NCBI GenBank assembly: GCA_964514485.1
Contig: CAZEWG010000084.1
Location: 1 to 7,563 of the forward strand
Length of the DNA stretch: 7,563 bases
Direction of reading: 5' to 3'
Source of the DNA: JAEZAA01 sp964514485
GTDB lineage: Bacteria > Pseudomonadota > Gammaproteobacteria > Pseudomonadales > Oleiphilaceae
Under the pieces are notes generated by a model, which worked only from the letters and a program-made list of their open reading frames with translations, had not been told where the DNA came from and did not search any database. Both the position numbers and the translations under genes were made by a program. The stretch's first letter is position 1. Every line of letters starts with the position of its first letter. Below, piece by piece: positions 1 through 7,289 of this stretch.

Positions 1-1199
1 CTTTGAGTGCGGCTTGGGCGCCGCCTCCACCACATCCAGTAGCCGGAAATCACCATGCCACAGAGCCCCAGGGCGACAGCCGCCACCAAGAGCTGATTGG
101 GCCAGCCGAACAGGATGCCCATGTGGGCGTCGATGCCCCAGCGGGTCAGTTTGGCGGCGAGTGGAAACCGGTTGAAATCCGTGCGATCGACCACCTTCCC
201 GGTTTCCGGGTTTAGCGCCACGCCATCGACCTGCGTGGGCCAGCGCCGATCGATTTCGGTGACGGACCAGGCCCGGTTGCTGGAAACCGGCGGGCGGATT
301 TCCACATAGCCGCTGTCGATACCGGCCGTGCGGGCCAGGGCCAGCATGGTGTCAAACTGAGCCGAGTCGGGGGTGAGGCTGGTCGGCGGCAAGGCTGACG
401 CGTGGTGATGGTGGTGCTCCGCAACTGGTGGGGGTACTTGGTCCAGTAGGGTGTTGAGGCTGGGTGTGCCCCAATTAAGCTGTGCCCGCAGGGTGGCGAT
501 ATGGTCTCCGGCCCAGCGGGACCAGGTCAGTCCGGTCACCGAGAAAAACAGCAGGCCCAGCAGCAGGGCCACGCCAACGCGGGCGTGCCAGCGACCACGC
601 TTGGCCGGTGCCCGTCGTCTCAGCATCAAGAGAGTGCCGCCCAGTGCCGTCAGCCAGAGCCAGGAGGCGGCCAGCTCGCTATAAAGGCGACCCCATTCCC
701 CCAGGTGCAGGCTGCGATGCAGATAGTCGATCCAAAGACGGAAGGGCAGGACGCCGCTGGTGCCATACACGGTGAGATCCCCCGTGACCCGCCCCGTCAC
801 CGGGTCAATAAAGATCGCCCGGTGTTCGGAAGGGCCATGTTGGGGCTCGGCAAACATCACGCGGGTGGTCAGGCCGGGTTCGGCCGCCGGGCGTACCGCG
901 GCTAGCCGTGCGGGGGAGTCCAGCACGGCTTGAGCGGCCTCAATCTGGGCCTGTAAGGGTAGGGCCGGGCCGCGGCTGTCGGTGTAGAGCACGGTGCGGT
1001 AGAGATAATTCTCCAGCTGCGGCGAGAGAGCATAGAGCGCGCCGGACAAGGCCGCGATCAGCAACAGCGGCCCAATGAGCAGCCCAATGTAAAAATGCAG
1101 GCGCAGGACTAACGGATACAGCCACTGGTGTGAGCGTACGCTTTCCCGGGGGCGTGTTGGCGAGGCTGGCTCGGCCAGGGGCGTCGGCTCTGGTGGCAT
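1..1199 (-). CDS. PepSY-associated transmembrane (PiuB-like) protein, C-terminus cut by window edge
   Basis: This is an inner-membrane protein of the PepSY-associated TM helix family, whose members are often iron-regulated and linked to siderophore or ferric-iron use. The exact reaction is not known from sequence. The frame is open from the ATG at 1199 to base 1 (399 codons visible, no stop). Membrane helices are predicted at about residues 36-59, 176-194, 206-224 and 367-388. Family-like segments are HFYIGLLIGPLLLIAALSG near the start, HRSLHLGEWGRLYSE (161-175) just before helix 2, and DAHMGILFGWPNQLLVA (357-373) leading into helix 4. Soluble PepSY-like segments at about 60-155 and 240-355 each contain a strand-turn such as IDPVTGRVTG or LNPETGKVVDRTD. 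Histidines lie near helix ends (H35, H161, H165, H205, H359), and H262-H266 form a five-histidine run. The start is supported by an in-frame TAA about five codons upstream and a weak GGAA site. The gene lies 86 bp downstream of hmp. The function beyond the family level is inference. Confidence 0.88.
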   Translation of the reverse strand, partial: MPPEPTPLAEPASPTRPRESVRSHQWLYPLVLRLHFYIGLLIGPLLLIAALSGALYALSPQLENYLYRTVLYTDSRGPALPLQAQIEAAQAVLDSPARLAAVRPAAEPGLTTRVMFAEPQHGPSEHRAIFIDPVTGRVTGDLTVYGTSGVLPFRLWIDYLHRSLHLGEWGRLYSELAASWLWLTALGGTLLMLRRRAPAKRGRWHARVGVALLLGLLFFSVTGLTWSRWAGDHIATLRAQLNWGTPSLNTLLDQVPPPVAEHHHHHASALPPTSLTPDSAQFDTMLALARTAGIDSGYVEIRPPVSSNRAWSVTEIDRRWPTQVDGVALNPETGKVVDRTDFNRFPLAAKLTRWGIDAHMGILFGWPNQLLVAAVALGLCGMVISGYWMWWRRRPSRTQ

Positions 1200-1285
1200 G
1201 GGGCTTTTCCGTTATCGTTTTGGTCAGTGGGTCCTTGACTGCCCGAGCATTATTATCCGAAGTGGTGCATTCCACCAGAATATTG
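1200..1285 (-). promoter_or_regulatory. hmp-PepSY intergenic region with weak promoter/Fur-like element
   Basis: This 86-bp gap is the only place inside the window for a promoter private to the PepSY gene. On the minus strand it contains GATAATAATGCTC (within 1244-1258). Its GATAAT could serve as a -10 hexamer and also resembles one hexamer of a Fur box, but only about 10 of 19 positions fit the classical Fur consensus. No good -35 is seen 17 bp upstream. A short dyad, TGGTG/CACCA with a 5-nt loop (1263-1277), lies just after the hmp stop and has no T-tract. Co-transcription with hmp is equally possible. Confidence 0.22.
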
Positions 1286-2503
1286 TTAGTCCTCCATCAC
1301 GGACGAGCCAAAGATCTCGTAATGAATGCGGCCGGGCTCCACCCCCAGAGCCAGCAACTGGTCCCGATGCAGGCGGATAAAGGGCGTGGGGCCGCAGATA
1401 TAGTAGTCGGCCTGGGGCAGCAGGATGGCGTCACGGATTTTGTTGAGATCGACCCAGCCCGTGAAGTCGTAATCCTCGCCCTGCTTGTCGGTGTCGCTGA
1501 GCTGTTCGAGAAAGATAAACGACTGGATATGGTCGCTGTTGTGGGTGGCGTGCTGTACGAACTCCTTCATGGCCCGCACCCTACTGTTGCGGGCACCATG
1601 CACGAACACCACCTGGCGGGATGACGCATTCGTCACCAAACTGTTGAGCATGCTGAGCAGGGGCGTGATGCCCACCCCGCCACTGATAAACACCGCTGGC
1701 GTGTCGCGGTCTTCATGCAGCATGAAATCGCCAAAGGGCGGGCTGATCTCGATCTCGTCGCCTTCCTGATACTGGTCGTGCAGCAGGTTCGACACCAACC
1801 CGCCGGGATTGTCCCGGCTGGCGGATTCCCGCTTCACCGAGATACGCAGGTATTCCCCGTTGGGCGCATCCGACAGGCTGTACTGGCGGGGTTGAGTGAG
1901 ACCCAGTTCAGGCACAAACAGCTTCACGCTGATGTACTGGCCCGGCAGAAAACGGGCCACGGGACCGCCATCGGCGGGATAGAGGTAAAACGATGTGATT
2001 TCATCGCTTTCCGGCTCTTTGCGCCGGATCACGAAGCGTCGCCAGCCCCGCCAGCCGCCCTGGGCCGACTCGGCCTGCTGATACAGCTCCTCTTCCGTAT
2101 CAGTCAGAATCCGGGCCAGCTCTCCATAGGCTTCCTCCCAGGCCTTGAGAATCTCGTCGGTGGCGGCGTCACCGAGCACCTCCTTGATGGAAGCCAGCAG
2201 ATGGTGGCCGACGATCTGGTACTGGTCCGGGGTGATCTGCAAGCTGGCATGCTTGTGGGTGATCCGCTTGATGGCCGGCGCCAGCACTTCCGGCTGGTCG
2301 ATGTTCAGCGCATAGGCGTAGACCGCATTGGAGAGGGCCCGTGGCTGGTCGCCCGCGGCCTGATGGGCCTGGTTGAAAATATTCTTGAGGTCGGGTTCTT
2401 CCCGAAACATCCGTTTGTAGAAGTGCTGGGTAATGGTTTCCCCATGCTCGGCCAGCACGGGCGCGGTGGACTTGATGATTTCTCGGGTATGTGCGGCAAG
2501 CAT
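1286..2503 (-). CDS. hmp: Flavohaemoglobin / nitric oxide dioxygenase
   Basis: This cytoplasmic enzyme oxidises NO to nitrate using O2 and NAD(P)H, protecting the cell from nitrosative stress. The 405-residue protein is full length for Hmp (E. coli Hmp has 396). The globin domain (1-138) keeps the distal Tyr29 and Gln53, the proximal haem ligand His85, and Tyr95. The Glu of the proximal charge relay falls in the EEELY stretch at 137-141. The FAD-binding domain (about 150-260) has RQYSLS at 206-211 and the PPFGDF strand at 255-260. The NAD domain has GGVGITPLLSML (275-286), CGPTPF (370-375) and the C-terminal YEIFG (395-399). The ATG is fixed by a strong GGGAGGG site 6 nt upstream. The gene starts 83 bp after the cyclic-di-GMP gene and ends 86 bp before the PepSY gene. 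Function is secure from the family; regulation by an NO-responsive factor is expected, but no clear NsrR or FNR/DNR box is visible. Confidence 0.97.
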   Translation of the reverse strand: MLAAHTREIIKSTAPVLAEHGETITQHFYKRMFREEPDLKNIFNQAHQAAGDQPRALSNAVYAYALNIDQPEVLAPAIKRITHKHASLQITPDQYQIVGHHLLASIKEVLGDAATDEILKAWEEAYGELARILTDTEEELYQQAESAQGGWRGWRRFVIRRKEPESDEITSFYLYPADGGPVARFLPGQYISVKLFVPELGLTQPRQYSLSDAPNGEYLRISVKRESASRDNPGGLVSNLLHDQYQEGDEIEISPPFGDFMLHEDRDTPAVFISGGVGITPLLSMLNSLVTNASSRQVVFVHGARNSRVRAMKEFVQHATHNSDHIQSFIFLEQLSDTDKQGEDYDFTGWVDLNKIRDAILLPQADYYICGPTPFIRLHRDQLLALGVEPGRIHYEIFGSSVMED

Positions 2504-2586
2504 GGCACGCCCTCCCTGTGATTTAGCCCCTTAATAAAATATGGCGGGGCTGGAAAAACAAGCACAGGGCCGGCTTTTAAACCGGT
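2504..2586 (-). promoter_or_regulatory. hmp leader/promoter region with AGCCCC/GGGGCT dyad
   Basis: These 83 bp between the EAL stop and the hmp ATG are AT-richer than the flanks. A perfect 6-bp inverted repeat (AGCCCC 2525-2530, GGGGCT 2546-2551) flanks an AT-rich core. A weak sigma70-like pair is TTGTTT (2556-2561) and TTTATT (2533-2538) with 17 bp between them, so the dyad would surround the -10. The GGGAGGG ribosome-binding site is at 2510-2516. A second short palindrome (CCGG...CCGG, 2570-2585) lies directly after the upstream stop codon and is not followed closely by a T-tract. The presence of a promoter here is inference. Confidence 0.3.
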
Positions 2587-5291
2587 CTAGGCGGGTTCCG
2601 GCAAGGGGCGCGGGGGCGCGATGTGGTAGCCCTGCACATAGTCCACACCGATGTCTTTCAGCAGGTCGTGAATGGTTTGGCTGGTGACGAATTCGGCAAT
2701 GGTTTTCATGCCCATGATATGGCCGATTTCATTGATCGAGCGCACCATTTCCAGGTCCACTTCACTGTGCTCGATGGTCTCCACGAAGGAGCCGTCGATC
2801 TTCAGATAATCCACCGGCAGCATTTTCAGGTAGGAAAAGGACGCCATGCCGGTGCCAAAGTCATCCAGGGAAAAACGCACGCCCCGTTCTTTCAAGCGCT
2901 GGATAAAGCTCAGAGTGGTTTGCAGGTTACCAATAGCGGCAGTCTCGGTGATTTCGAAACAGAGTTTGGTTGGGTCCAGACCGCTAGTGTCTAACCGTTC
3001 CACCACATAGTCATAGAANNNNNNNNNNNNNNNNNNNNNNNNNNNNNNNNNNNNNNNNNNNNNNNNNNNNNNNNNNNNNNNNNNNNNNNNNNNNNNNNNN
3101 NNNNNNNNNNNNNNNNNNTAATGGCTTCCAGCAGTTTGTTGGCCACCCGCAGGGCGTCGCTTGGTGAGCAGTGTTCCATAAACAGGCCGAATTCATCGCC
3201 GCCGAGGCGGGCCAGGGTGTCACGCTCGCGAATATGCTGAGTGAACAGCGCCGCCAGCTGACGGAGCAGTTCGTCGCCGGCAGCGTGTCCGCAGGCATCG
3301 TTGACCACCTTGAAGTGGTCCAGGTCAATGTACAGCAGGGCGTGTTCCGCATGGCGGGTGGTGGTGGAGTCCAGGGCACGGGCCACCCGGGCCTCGAAGG
3401 CGCCGCGGTTGAGCAGGCCGGTCAGGGCGTCATGGTTGGCCTGGTAATGGAGTTTGTCTTCATAGATCTTGCGCTCGCTGATGTCGTGCATCATGGCGGA
3501 AAAGAACTCCACGGAGCCATCGGTGGCGAGTTGGGCCTCGATCATCAGGGAGACCGGAATTTCCTCGCCCCGGGCTGACAAAATACGGGTCTCACCCCGC
3601 CAGAAGCCCTTGCTGCCGGCGGTAGGAACGGCCACTTCCCGCAGTCGCGCCCGCTCCGAGGGTAGACACAGATCATAGATGGTCAGGTTGTCGGGGTGGC
3701 GCTCTTGTCCAAACAGGTCACATCCCTTGCGATTCAGGTACAGCACTTGCCCGAAAGGGTCGGTGAAGAAGATGACATCCATGGTGCCTTCCAAGACCGC
3801 CGCCAGACGGCGGCGGTTGAGTTCGCTTTCCCGCCGCCCGGTGGTGTCCCGTCCATAGGCGTAGAGTAGTCCTTCCCAGGCGGCGGTGACGAAACTCCAC
3901 TCGATCCAGCAGTCGGTGCCATCCGCCCGTGGGCAGCTCAGTTCCAGGCGAGGCGTCACTGGCCGCTCCAGGTTCACCTCCTGAATTGCCAGCTTGACGG
4001 CCTCGCGATCCTGCGGGTGAAACAGGCGGATAAAGTCCCGTCCGACCCAGTGCTCGACATCGTAGCCCAGGAGTTTGCGGAAGGCGGGGTTCGCCTGGTG
4101 GAGCTCGCCCCGGCGGTTGAGAACGCAGAGAATGTCCGGGGAGAGTCTAAACAGGCGGTCCAGGTTTTGCTCGGCTTGCTGGCGCTCCTGCAGCGCCTGT
4201 TGCAGGTCGCGGTTGACCCGGGTCAGGGATTGGGCGCGGTCCCGATTGCTGCCCCAGAGCCCGACGATGGAGGCGAACAGAATACTGGTCAGGAACCCCC
4301 CGATCAGGATCAGGCTGGAATCCCGGGTGCTTATCATCGCCTCGAATGGCGGGCGTGAACTGAAGTGCAGGATCCAGTCCTGACCGCTTAAATTGAGCAG
4401 GACGCTTTTTTCAAACTGGGGCGGCTTGTCCGACGGAGGTATTGTCGCGTCCAGGCTGTCATAGATTTTGACGGCAGGGGTCTGACTGGTTTCGGCGGCA
4501 CCGAAGATCTGTACCTGCAGGTTTTCCAGCTGGGCCGGCACAACAACGCCCTCTAGTAGGTCCGAGATCCGAAAAGGGCTATACACAAACCCCAACAACT
4601 GCTGGCGCCGCTGCTCGACCGTGGGGGGCACAGCCCCTTCCTTATAGACCGGCAGGTAGATATTGAAACCATACTGCGCTTCCGTATCGGTTTCCTGGAC
4701 CAGCACCACCACATCCGACATCACGCCCTGGCCTTCATCCCGAGCCCGCTCCATGGCCCGGCGGCGGATGGGTTCGCTGTACATGTCATAGCCAAAGGCG
4801 CGCTGGTTGCGCCAGTCGAACGGCTCCAGATACAGAATGGCGGTATAGGCCTCCCGCTCGCCTTCTGGCCAGATGGTGAAGTCCGCGAAACCTTCCTGGC
4901 GCACGGCAGCGATGACTTGCTCCCGTTCTTCCGGCTGGATCCAACGGGTGAAGCCAAGCCCTCGGATGCCGGGGTAATTTTGCTCAAGCTCCAGGCGGGT
5001 AACATAGTGACTCCATTCTTCCCGTGACACCGGGCTTTGGGCATCAAACAAGCCGGCGCCGCCCCGCAGAATCTGGTGATAGGCTTCCAGCCTCTGGCGC
5101 AGGGCCAATTCAATGATTCTGGACTGGAACTCGAAGCGTACGGTGGCCGTACGGTGGGCATCTTCCCAGGAGTGGTACCACAGCCAGATGCTCAGCGCGA
5201 GGCCGAGCAGAAAGGCTGCCAGTACTGGAAACAGGGTGCGGAGCTTGAGGGGCCGGCGTCCCATGGCGCTGGGTTGGGGGTGTGGGTTCAA
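2587..5291 (-). CDS. CHASE-PAS-PAS-GGDEF-EAL cyclic-di-GMP synthase/phosphodiesterase, interrupted by an assembly gap
   Basis: This is a membrane-bound signalling enzyme that would make and/or degrade cyclic-di-GMP in response to an extracytoplasmic ligand. In order it shows a TM helix (about 19-39), a CHASE sensor (about 70-270), a second TM (about 324-345), a short coiled-coil-like linker rich in Q and E (350-376), PAS (377-485), PAS (492-605) and GGDEF (from 613). The GGDEF domain has DALTGLLNR at 621-629, the active motif GGDEF at 697-701, and the inhibitory-site RxxD at 688-691. It breaks off at residue 724 at the N run. Beyond the gap 143 EAL residues continue from FYDYVVERL to the TAG at 2587-2589. 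They keep the EITE pair of glutamates, DDFGTG, the Lys of LKIDGSF, the Glu of TIAEF and the Gln of QGYHI; the EAL motif itself would lie in the gap. The first possible start is TTG at 5291 (GGAG 12 nt upstream). An ATG at residue 10 (5264) has no ribosome-binding site. Treating both sides as one gene is inference, strongly supported by domain order. Confidence 0.9.
3019..3118. other. Assembly gap (100 Ns) inside the GGDEF-EAL gene
   Basis: There are exactly 100 unknown bases, the usual placeholder for a gap of unknown size. The protein breaks off about 23 residues after the GGDEF motif and resumes near the middle of an EAL domain. The end of GGDEF, the linker and the EAL motif are therefore absent. 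From the usual spacing in GGDEF-EAL proteins about 170 residues (roughly 510 bp) are missing. The two flanks are in different frames if the gap is 100 bp; an intact gene needs a gap length that leaves remainder 2 when divided by 3. Confidence 0.97.
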
Positions 5292-5297
5292 GGGGAT

Positions 5298-5343
5298 GCT
5301 GCGCTCCAGTGGTCATCAATCTTAATTAATTATGGAGCGCAGC
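5298..5343. repeat. Perfect 11-bp inverted repeat in the ATPase / cyclic-di-GMP gene junction
   Basis: GCTGCGCTCCA (5298-5308) is exactly complementary to TGGAGCGCAGC (5333-5343), with a 24-nt AT-rich spacer that includes the palindrome TTAATTAA (5322-5329). It begins 3 nt after the ATPase stop codon. In minus-strand RNA the second arm contains the GGAG that would serve as ribosome-binding site for the TTG start at 5291. No U-run follows on either strand, so it is not a classical terminator. It could be an RNA hairpin that hides the start site or stabilises the 3' end of the export operon, or a protein-binding dyad. Confidence 0.75.
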
Positions 5344-5346
5344 GGA

Positions 5347-6078
5347 TTACAAGACAGGGCCCTCATTCCTCAGGCAGCCGTCCACCAGATTGAGAATCCG
5401 GTCGCACTGGGCGGACAGGCGCGGGTCGTGGGTGACGAGCAGCACGGCGCAACCGAAACGCTCGTTGAAACGGCGCAGGAGCGCGAACACCTCGGCGGCG
5501 GTGCGGGTATCCAGGTTGCCGGTGGGTTCATCGGCGAGCAGCAGGGCCGGACGGGTGACCAGGGCGCGGGCGATGGCGACCCGTTGCTGCTGGCCCCCGG
5601 ACAACTGGCTGGGGCGACGGTCGGCGAACTTTTCCAGGCCCACTTCCGCCAGGAGCTCCCGGGCGCGATCCACCATGTCAGGGCTGGGCCGGCCCTGGCG
5701 CACCATGGAGGGCATCAACACGTTTTCCAGCACGGTGAAGGCCTGGATCAGATGATGGAACTGGAACACGAAGCCAATGGCATTGCCCCGCAGGGCGGTG
5801 CGCTGGGTGTCGTCCATGGTGCTGGTGGCCTGCCCCAGCAGGAACAGCTCCCCCGAGGTCAGGGTATCCAACAGACCGATAATGTTCAGCAACGTGCTTT
5901 TGCCGGAGCCGGAAGGGCCCACCAGGGCTGCAAAATCACTGCGCTTCAAGCTCAAATCAATGCCGTGCAACACCTCGGTTTCCGTGGGTAGGCCGATGTT
6001 GTAGGACTTGCGCAGCGCTTCCAGACGCAATACCTCTTCGCTGTTGTTTGGATGAGCCAGGGCACGCTGGTCAGACAT
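5347..6078 (-). CDS. ABC transporter ATP-binding protein (MacB/LolD type)
   Basis: This is the cytoplasmic ATPase that powers the adjacent FtsX-type permease. The 243-residue protein has all nucleotide-binding motifs: Walker A GPSGSGKST (54-62), Q-loop Gln106 in VFQFHHL, signature LSGGQQQR (159-166), Walker B LLLADEP (179-185), D-loop GNLD (187-190) and switch His217 in VTHD. The motif set and length match the LolD/MacB branch of the ABC superfamily. The ATG at 6078 overlaps the permease gene by 8 bp and has GGAGG 9 nt upstream inside the permease coding sequence, so the two proteins are likely translationally coupled. The TAA at 5347-5349 is the last stop of the export operon. The exported substrate cannot be told from sequence. 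With a HlyD-like adaptor in the same operon, export of a small molecule or peptide is more likely than lipoprotein release. Confidence 0.95.
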   Translation of the reverse strand: MSDQRALAHPNNSEEVLRLEALRKSYNIGLPTETEVLHGIDLSLKRSDFAALVGPSGSGKSTLLNIIGLLDTLTSGELFLLGQATSTMDDTQRTALRGNAIGFVFQFHHLIQAFTVLENVLMPSMVRQGRPSPDMVDRARELLAEVGLEKFADRRPSQLSGGQQQRVAIARALVTRPALLLADEPTGNLDTRTAAEVFALLRRFNERFGCAVLLVTHDPRLSAQCDRILNLVDGCLRNEGPVL

Positions 6079-7273
6079 AGCGGATAGCCTCCACCGGGTT
6101 GAGCCGGGCGGCCCGCTGGGCCGGCACTGCTGCCGAGACCACGCCGGTCAGGGTGGCCACCGCCATGGCGGCGGGAATCAGGGTGGGTGAGACGGGAATA
6201 TAAAACAACCCCGGCCCAAAATTGTTGAACACCCACACCAGACCCCAGCCGGCAAAGGCGCCTACCAAGGAGCCCGCCAGCCCCAGCAGGGCGCCCTGAA
6301 TCAGAAACACCCCCAGCATCTGCTGGCGGCTGGTGCCCATGGCCCGTAGGATGCCGATCTCCCGGGTGCGCTGCACCACGCTCACCGACAGCACGCTGGC
6401 AATGCCCAAGGCCACCGACACCGCCACGAACAGGCTGATCATGGTGGTGGACATGCTTTGGGATCGGAGCGCATTCATCAGCTCCCGGTTGGTTTCCATC
6501 CAGCTTTCCGCCTTGAGGCCGGTGAGCCGGCGGATACGCTCGGCAATCCGGTCGGCGGCGAAAATATCGTGTACCTTGACGTCGATTTCCGTGGCACCGC
6601 CCGCCAAGCCCGTCAGGGCCTGGCCCTGTTTGAGGTCCAGATACACATAGCGGCTGTCCAGATCCCGCACGCCCAGCTCGAAGATGCCGGTGACGTTGAT
6701 CACCGCGGTGCGCTCGTCCCCGGTGTCCAGGCGGATCTTGTCTCCCACCCGCACCCCCAGGTTCTCCGCCAGCAGCACACCGATCACTCCATCGCCGGCC
6801 CCGATCCGAAACTCGCCGGACACAATGTCCTCGGTGATGGGAATAATCTTTTCATAGCGGGGCAGGTCAATGCCGATCAGGGCGATGGTTTCGAAAGCTT
6901 CATTACGGCGGGCGAAGGCCGGGCCCGACACCACCGGCGACACGGCCACCACCTCGGGCAGGCTGTCGAGCACTTCGAGAATCTGTTGCCAGTTGTTGAT
7001 GGAGCGCAGCCGTTGCGGGCGCTTGTCTTCCCGCAGCAGTTGCAGGGTGCCGGGCGCCACCGGCAGGATCTGGTTGGCCTCCGTGGCCCGTTCGATGCGG
7101 ATGTGGGCCTGGGTACCCAGGGTGCGGTCGATGATATTCTGCTGAAGCCCCGTGACCAGGGCGGTAATGAAGACAATCACCGCCACCCCCACGGCAATGC
7201 CCACCAGAATCAGGGTGGTCTGGGCTTTGCCGTCGCGGAGGAACTTCAGGGCGATGGTGGACTCGATCCACAT
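6071..7273 (-). CDS. ABC transporter permease, FtsX/MacB family
   Basis: This is the inner-membrane permease of the export system and would form a dimer driven by the downstream ATPase. Its 400 residues follow the MacB/LolCE plan: TM1 at about 20-41, a large periplasmic domain of about 235 residues (42-276), then TM2 (about 277-300), TM3 (about 318-348) and TM4 (about 365-386). The cytoplasmic loop QRTREIGILRAMGTSRQQM (301-319) is the typical FtsX-domain coupling segment that contacts the ATPase. The C-terminus PAQRAARLNPVEAIRYV is the standard family ending. The ATPase is a separate protein here, unlike E. coli MacB where the two are fused. The ATG at 7273 has an AGGAGGT site 9 nt upstream that overlaps the adaptor stop codon. 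The TGA at 6071-6073 lies inside the ATPase start region. Mechanotransmission-type export is known for MacB relatives; the substrate here is unknown. Confidence 0.95.
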   Translation of the reverse strand: MWIESTIALKFLRDGKAQTTLILVGIAVGVAVIVFITALVTGLQQNIIDRTLGTQAHIRIERATEANQILPVAPGTLQLLREDKRPQRLRSINNWQQILEVLDSLPEVVAVSPVVSGPAFARRNEAFETIALIGIDLPRYEKIIPITEDIVSGEFRIGAGDGVIGVLLAENLGVRVGDKIRLDTGDERTAVINVTGIFELGVRDLDSRYVYLDLKQGQALTGLAGGATEIDVKVHDIFAADRIAERIRRLTGLKAESWMETNRELMNALRSQSMSTTMISLFVAVSVALGIASVLSVSVVQRTREIGILRAMGTSRQQMLGVFLIQGALLGLAGSLVGAFAGWGLVWVFNNFGPGLFYIPVSPTLIPAAMAVATLTGVVSAAVPAQRAARLNPVEAIRYV

Positions 7274-7282
7274 GACTGGTCC

Positions 7283-7289
7283 ACCTCCT
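7283..7289 (-). promoter_or_regulatory. Ribosome-binding site of the permease, overlapping the adaptor stop codon
   Basis: AGGAGGT reads on the minus strand 9 nt before the permease ATG. Its first two bases belong to the TAG stop of the adaptor gene (7288-7290). This near-ideal site fixes the permease start and points to coupled translation of adaptor and permease. Confidence 0.85.

Noticed and set aside
940..1275. 111-codon minus-strand frame starting at 1275 between hmp and PepSY
   Set aside because: It overlaps the PepSY gene in another frame. The PepSY frame carries the membrane helices and family motifs, whereas this one has no recognisable domain.
1263..1277. TGGTG/CACCA hairpin after hmp as a terminator
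   Set aside because: The stem is 5 bp and no T-tract follows on the minus strand.
1715..2521. Long open frame on the plus strand opposite hmp (268 codons), with similar ones at 5332-5991 and 6458-7291
   Set aside because: They are antisense to genes with clear domain motifs, have low-complexity composition typical of GC-rich shadow frames, and lack convincing ribosome-binding sites.
2570..2585. CCGG...CCGG palindrome just after the EAL stop as an intrinsic terminator
   Set aside because: The stem is only 4-5 bp before weak A-T pairs, and the T5 run on the minus strand comes 11 nt later, so it does not fit a standard terminator.
2991..3018. Continuation of the GGDEF-side frame past the N run (SMTMWWNG ending)
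   Set aside because: It is an artefact of the 100-base placeholder. The neighbouring frame there encodes a clear EAL domain with FYDYVVERL leading into FEITETAAI.
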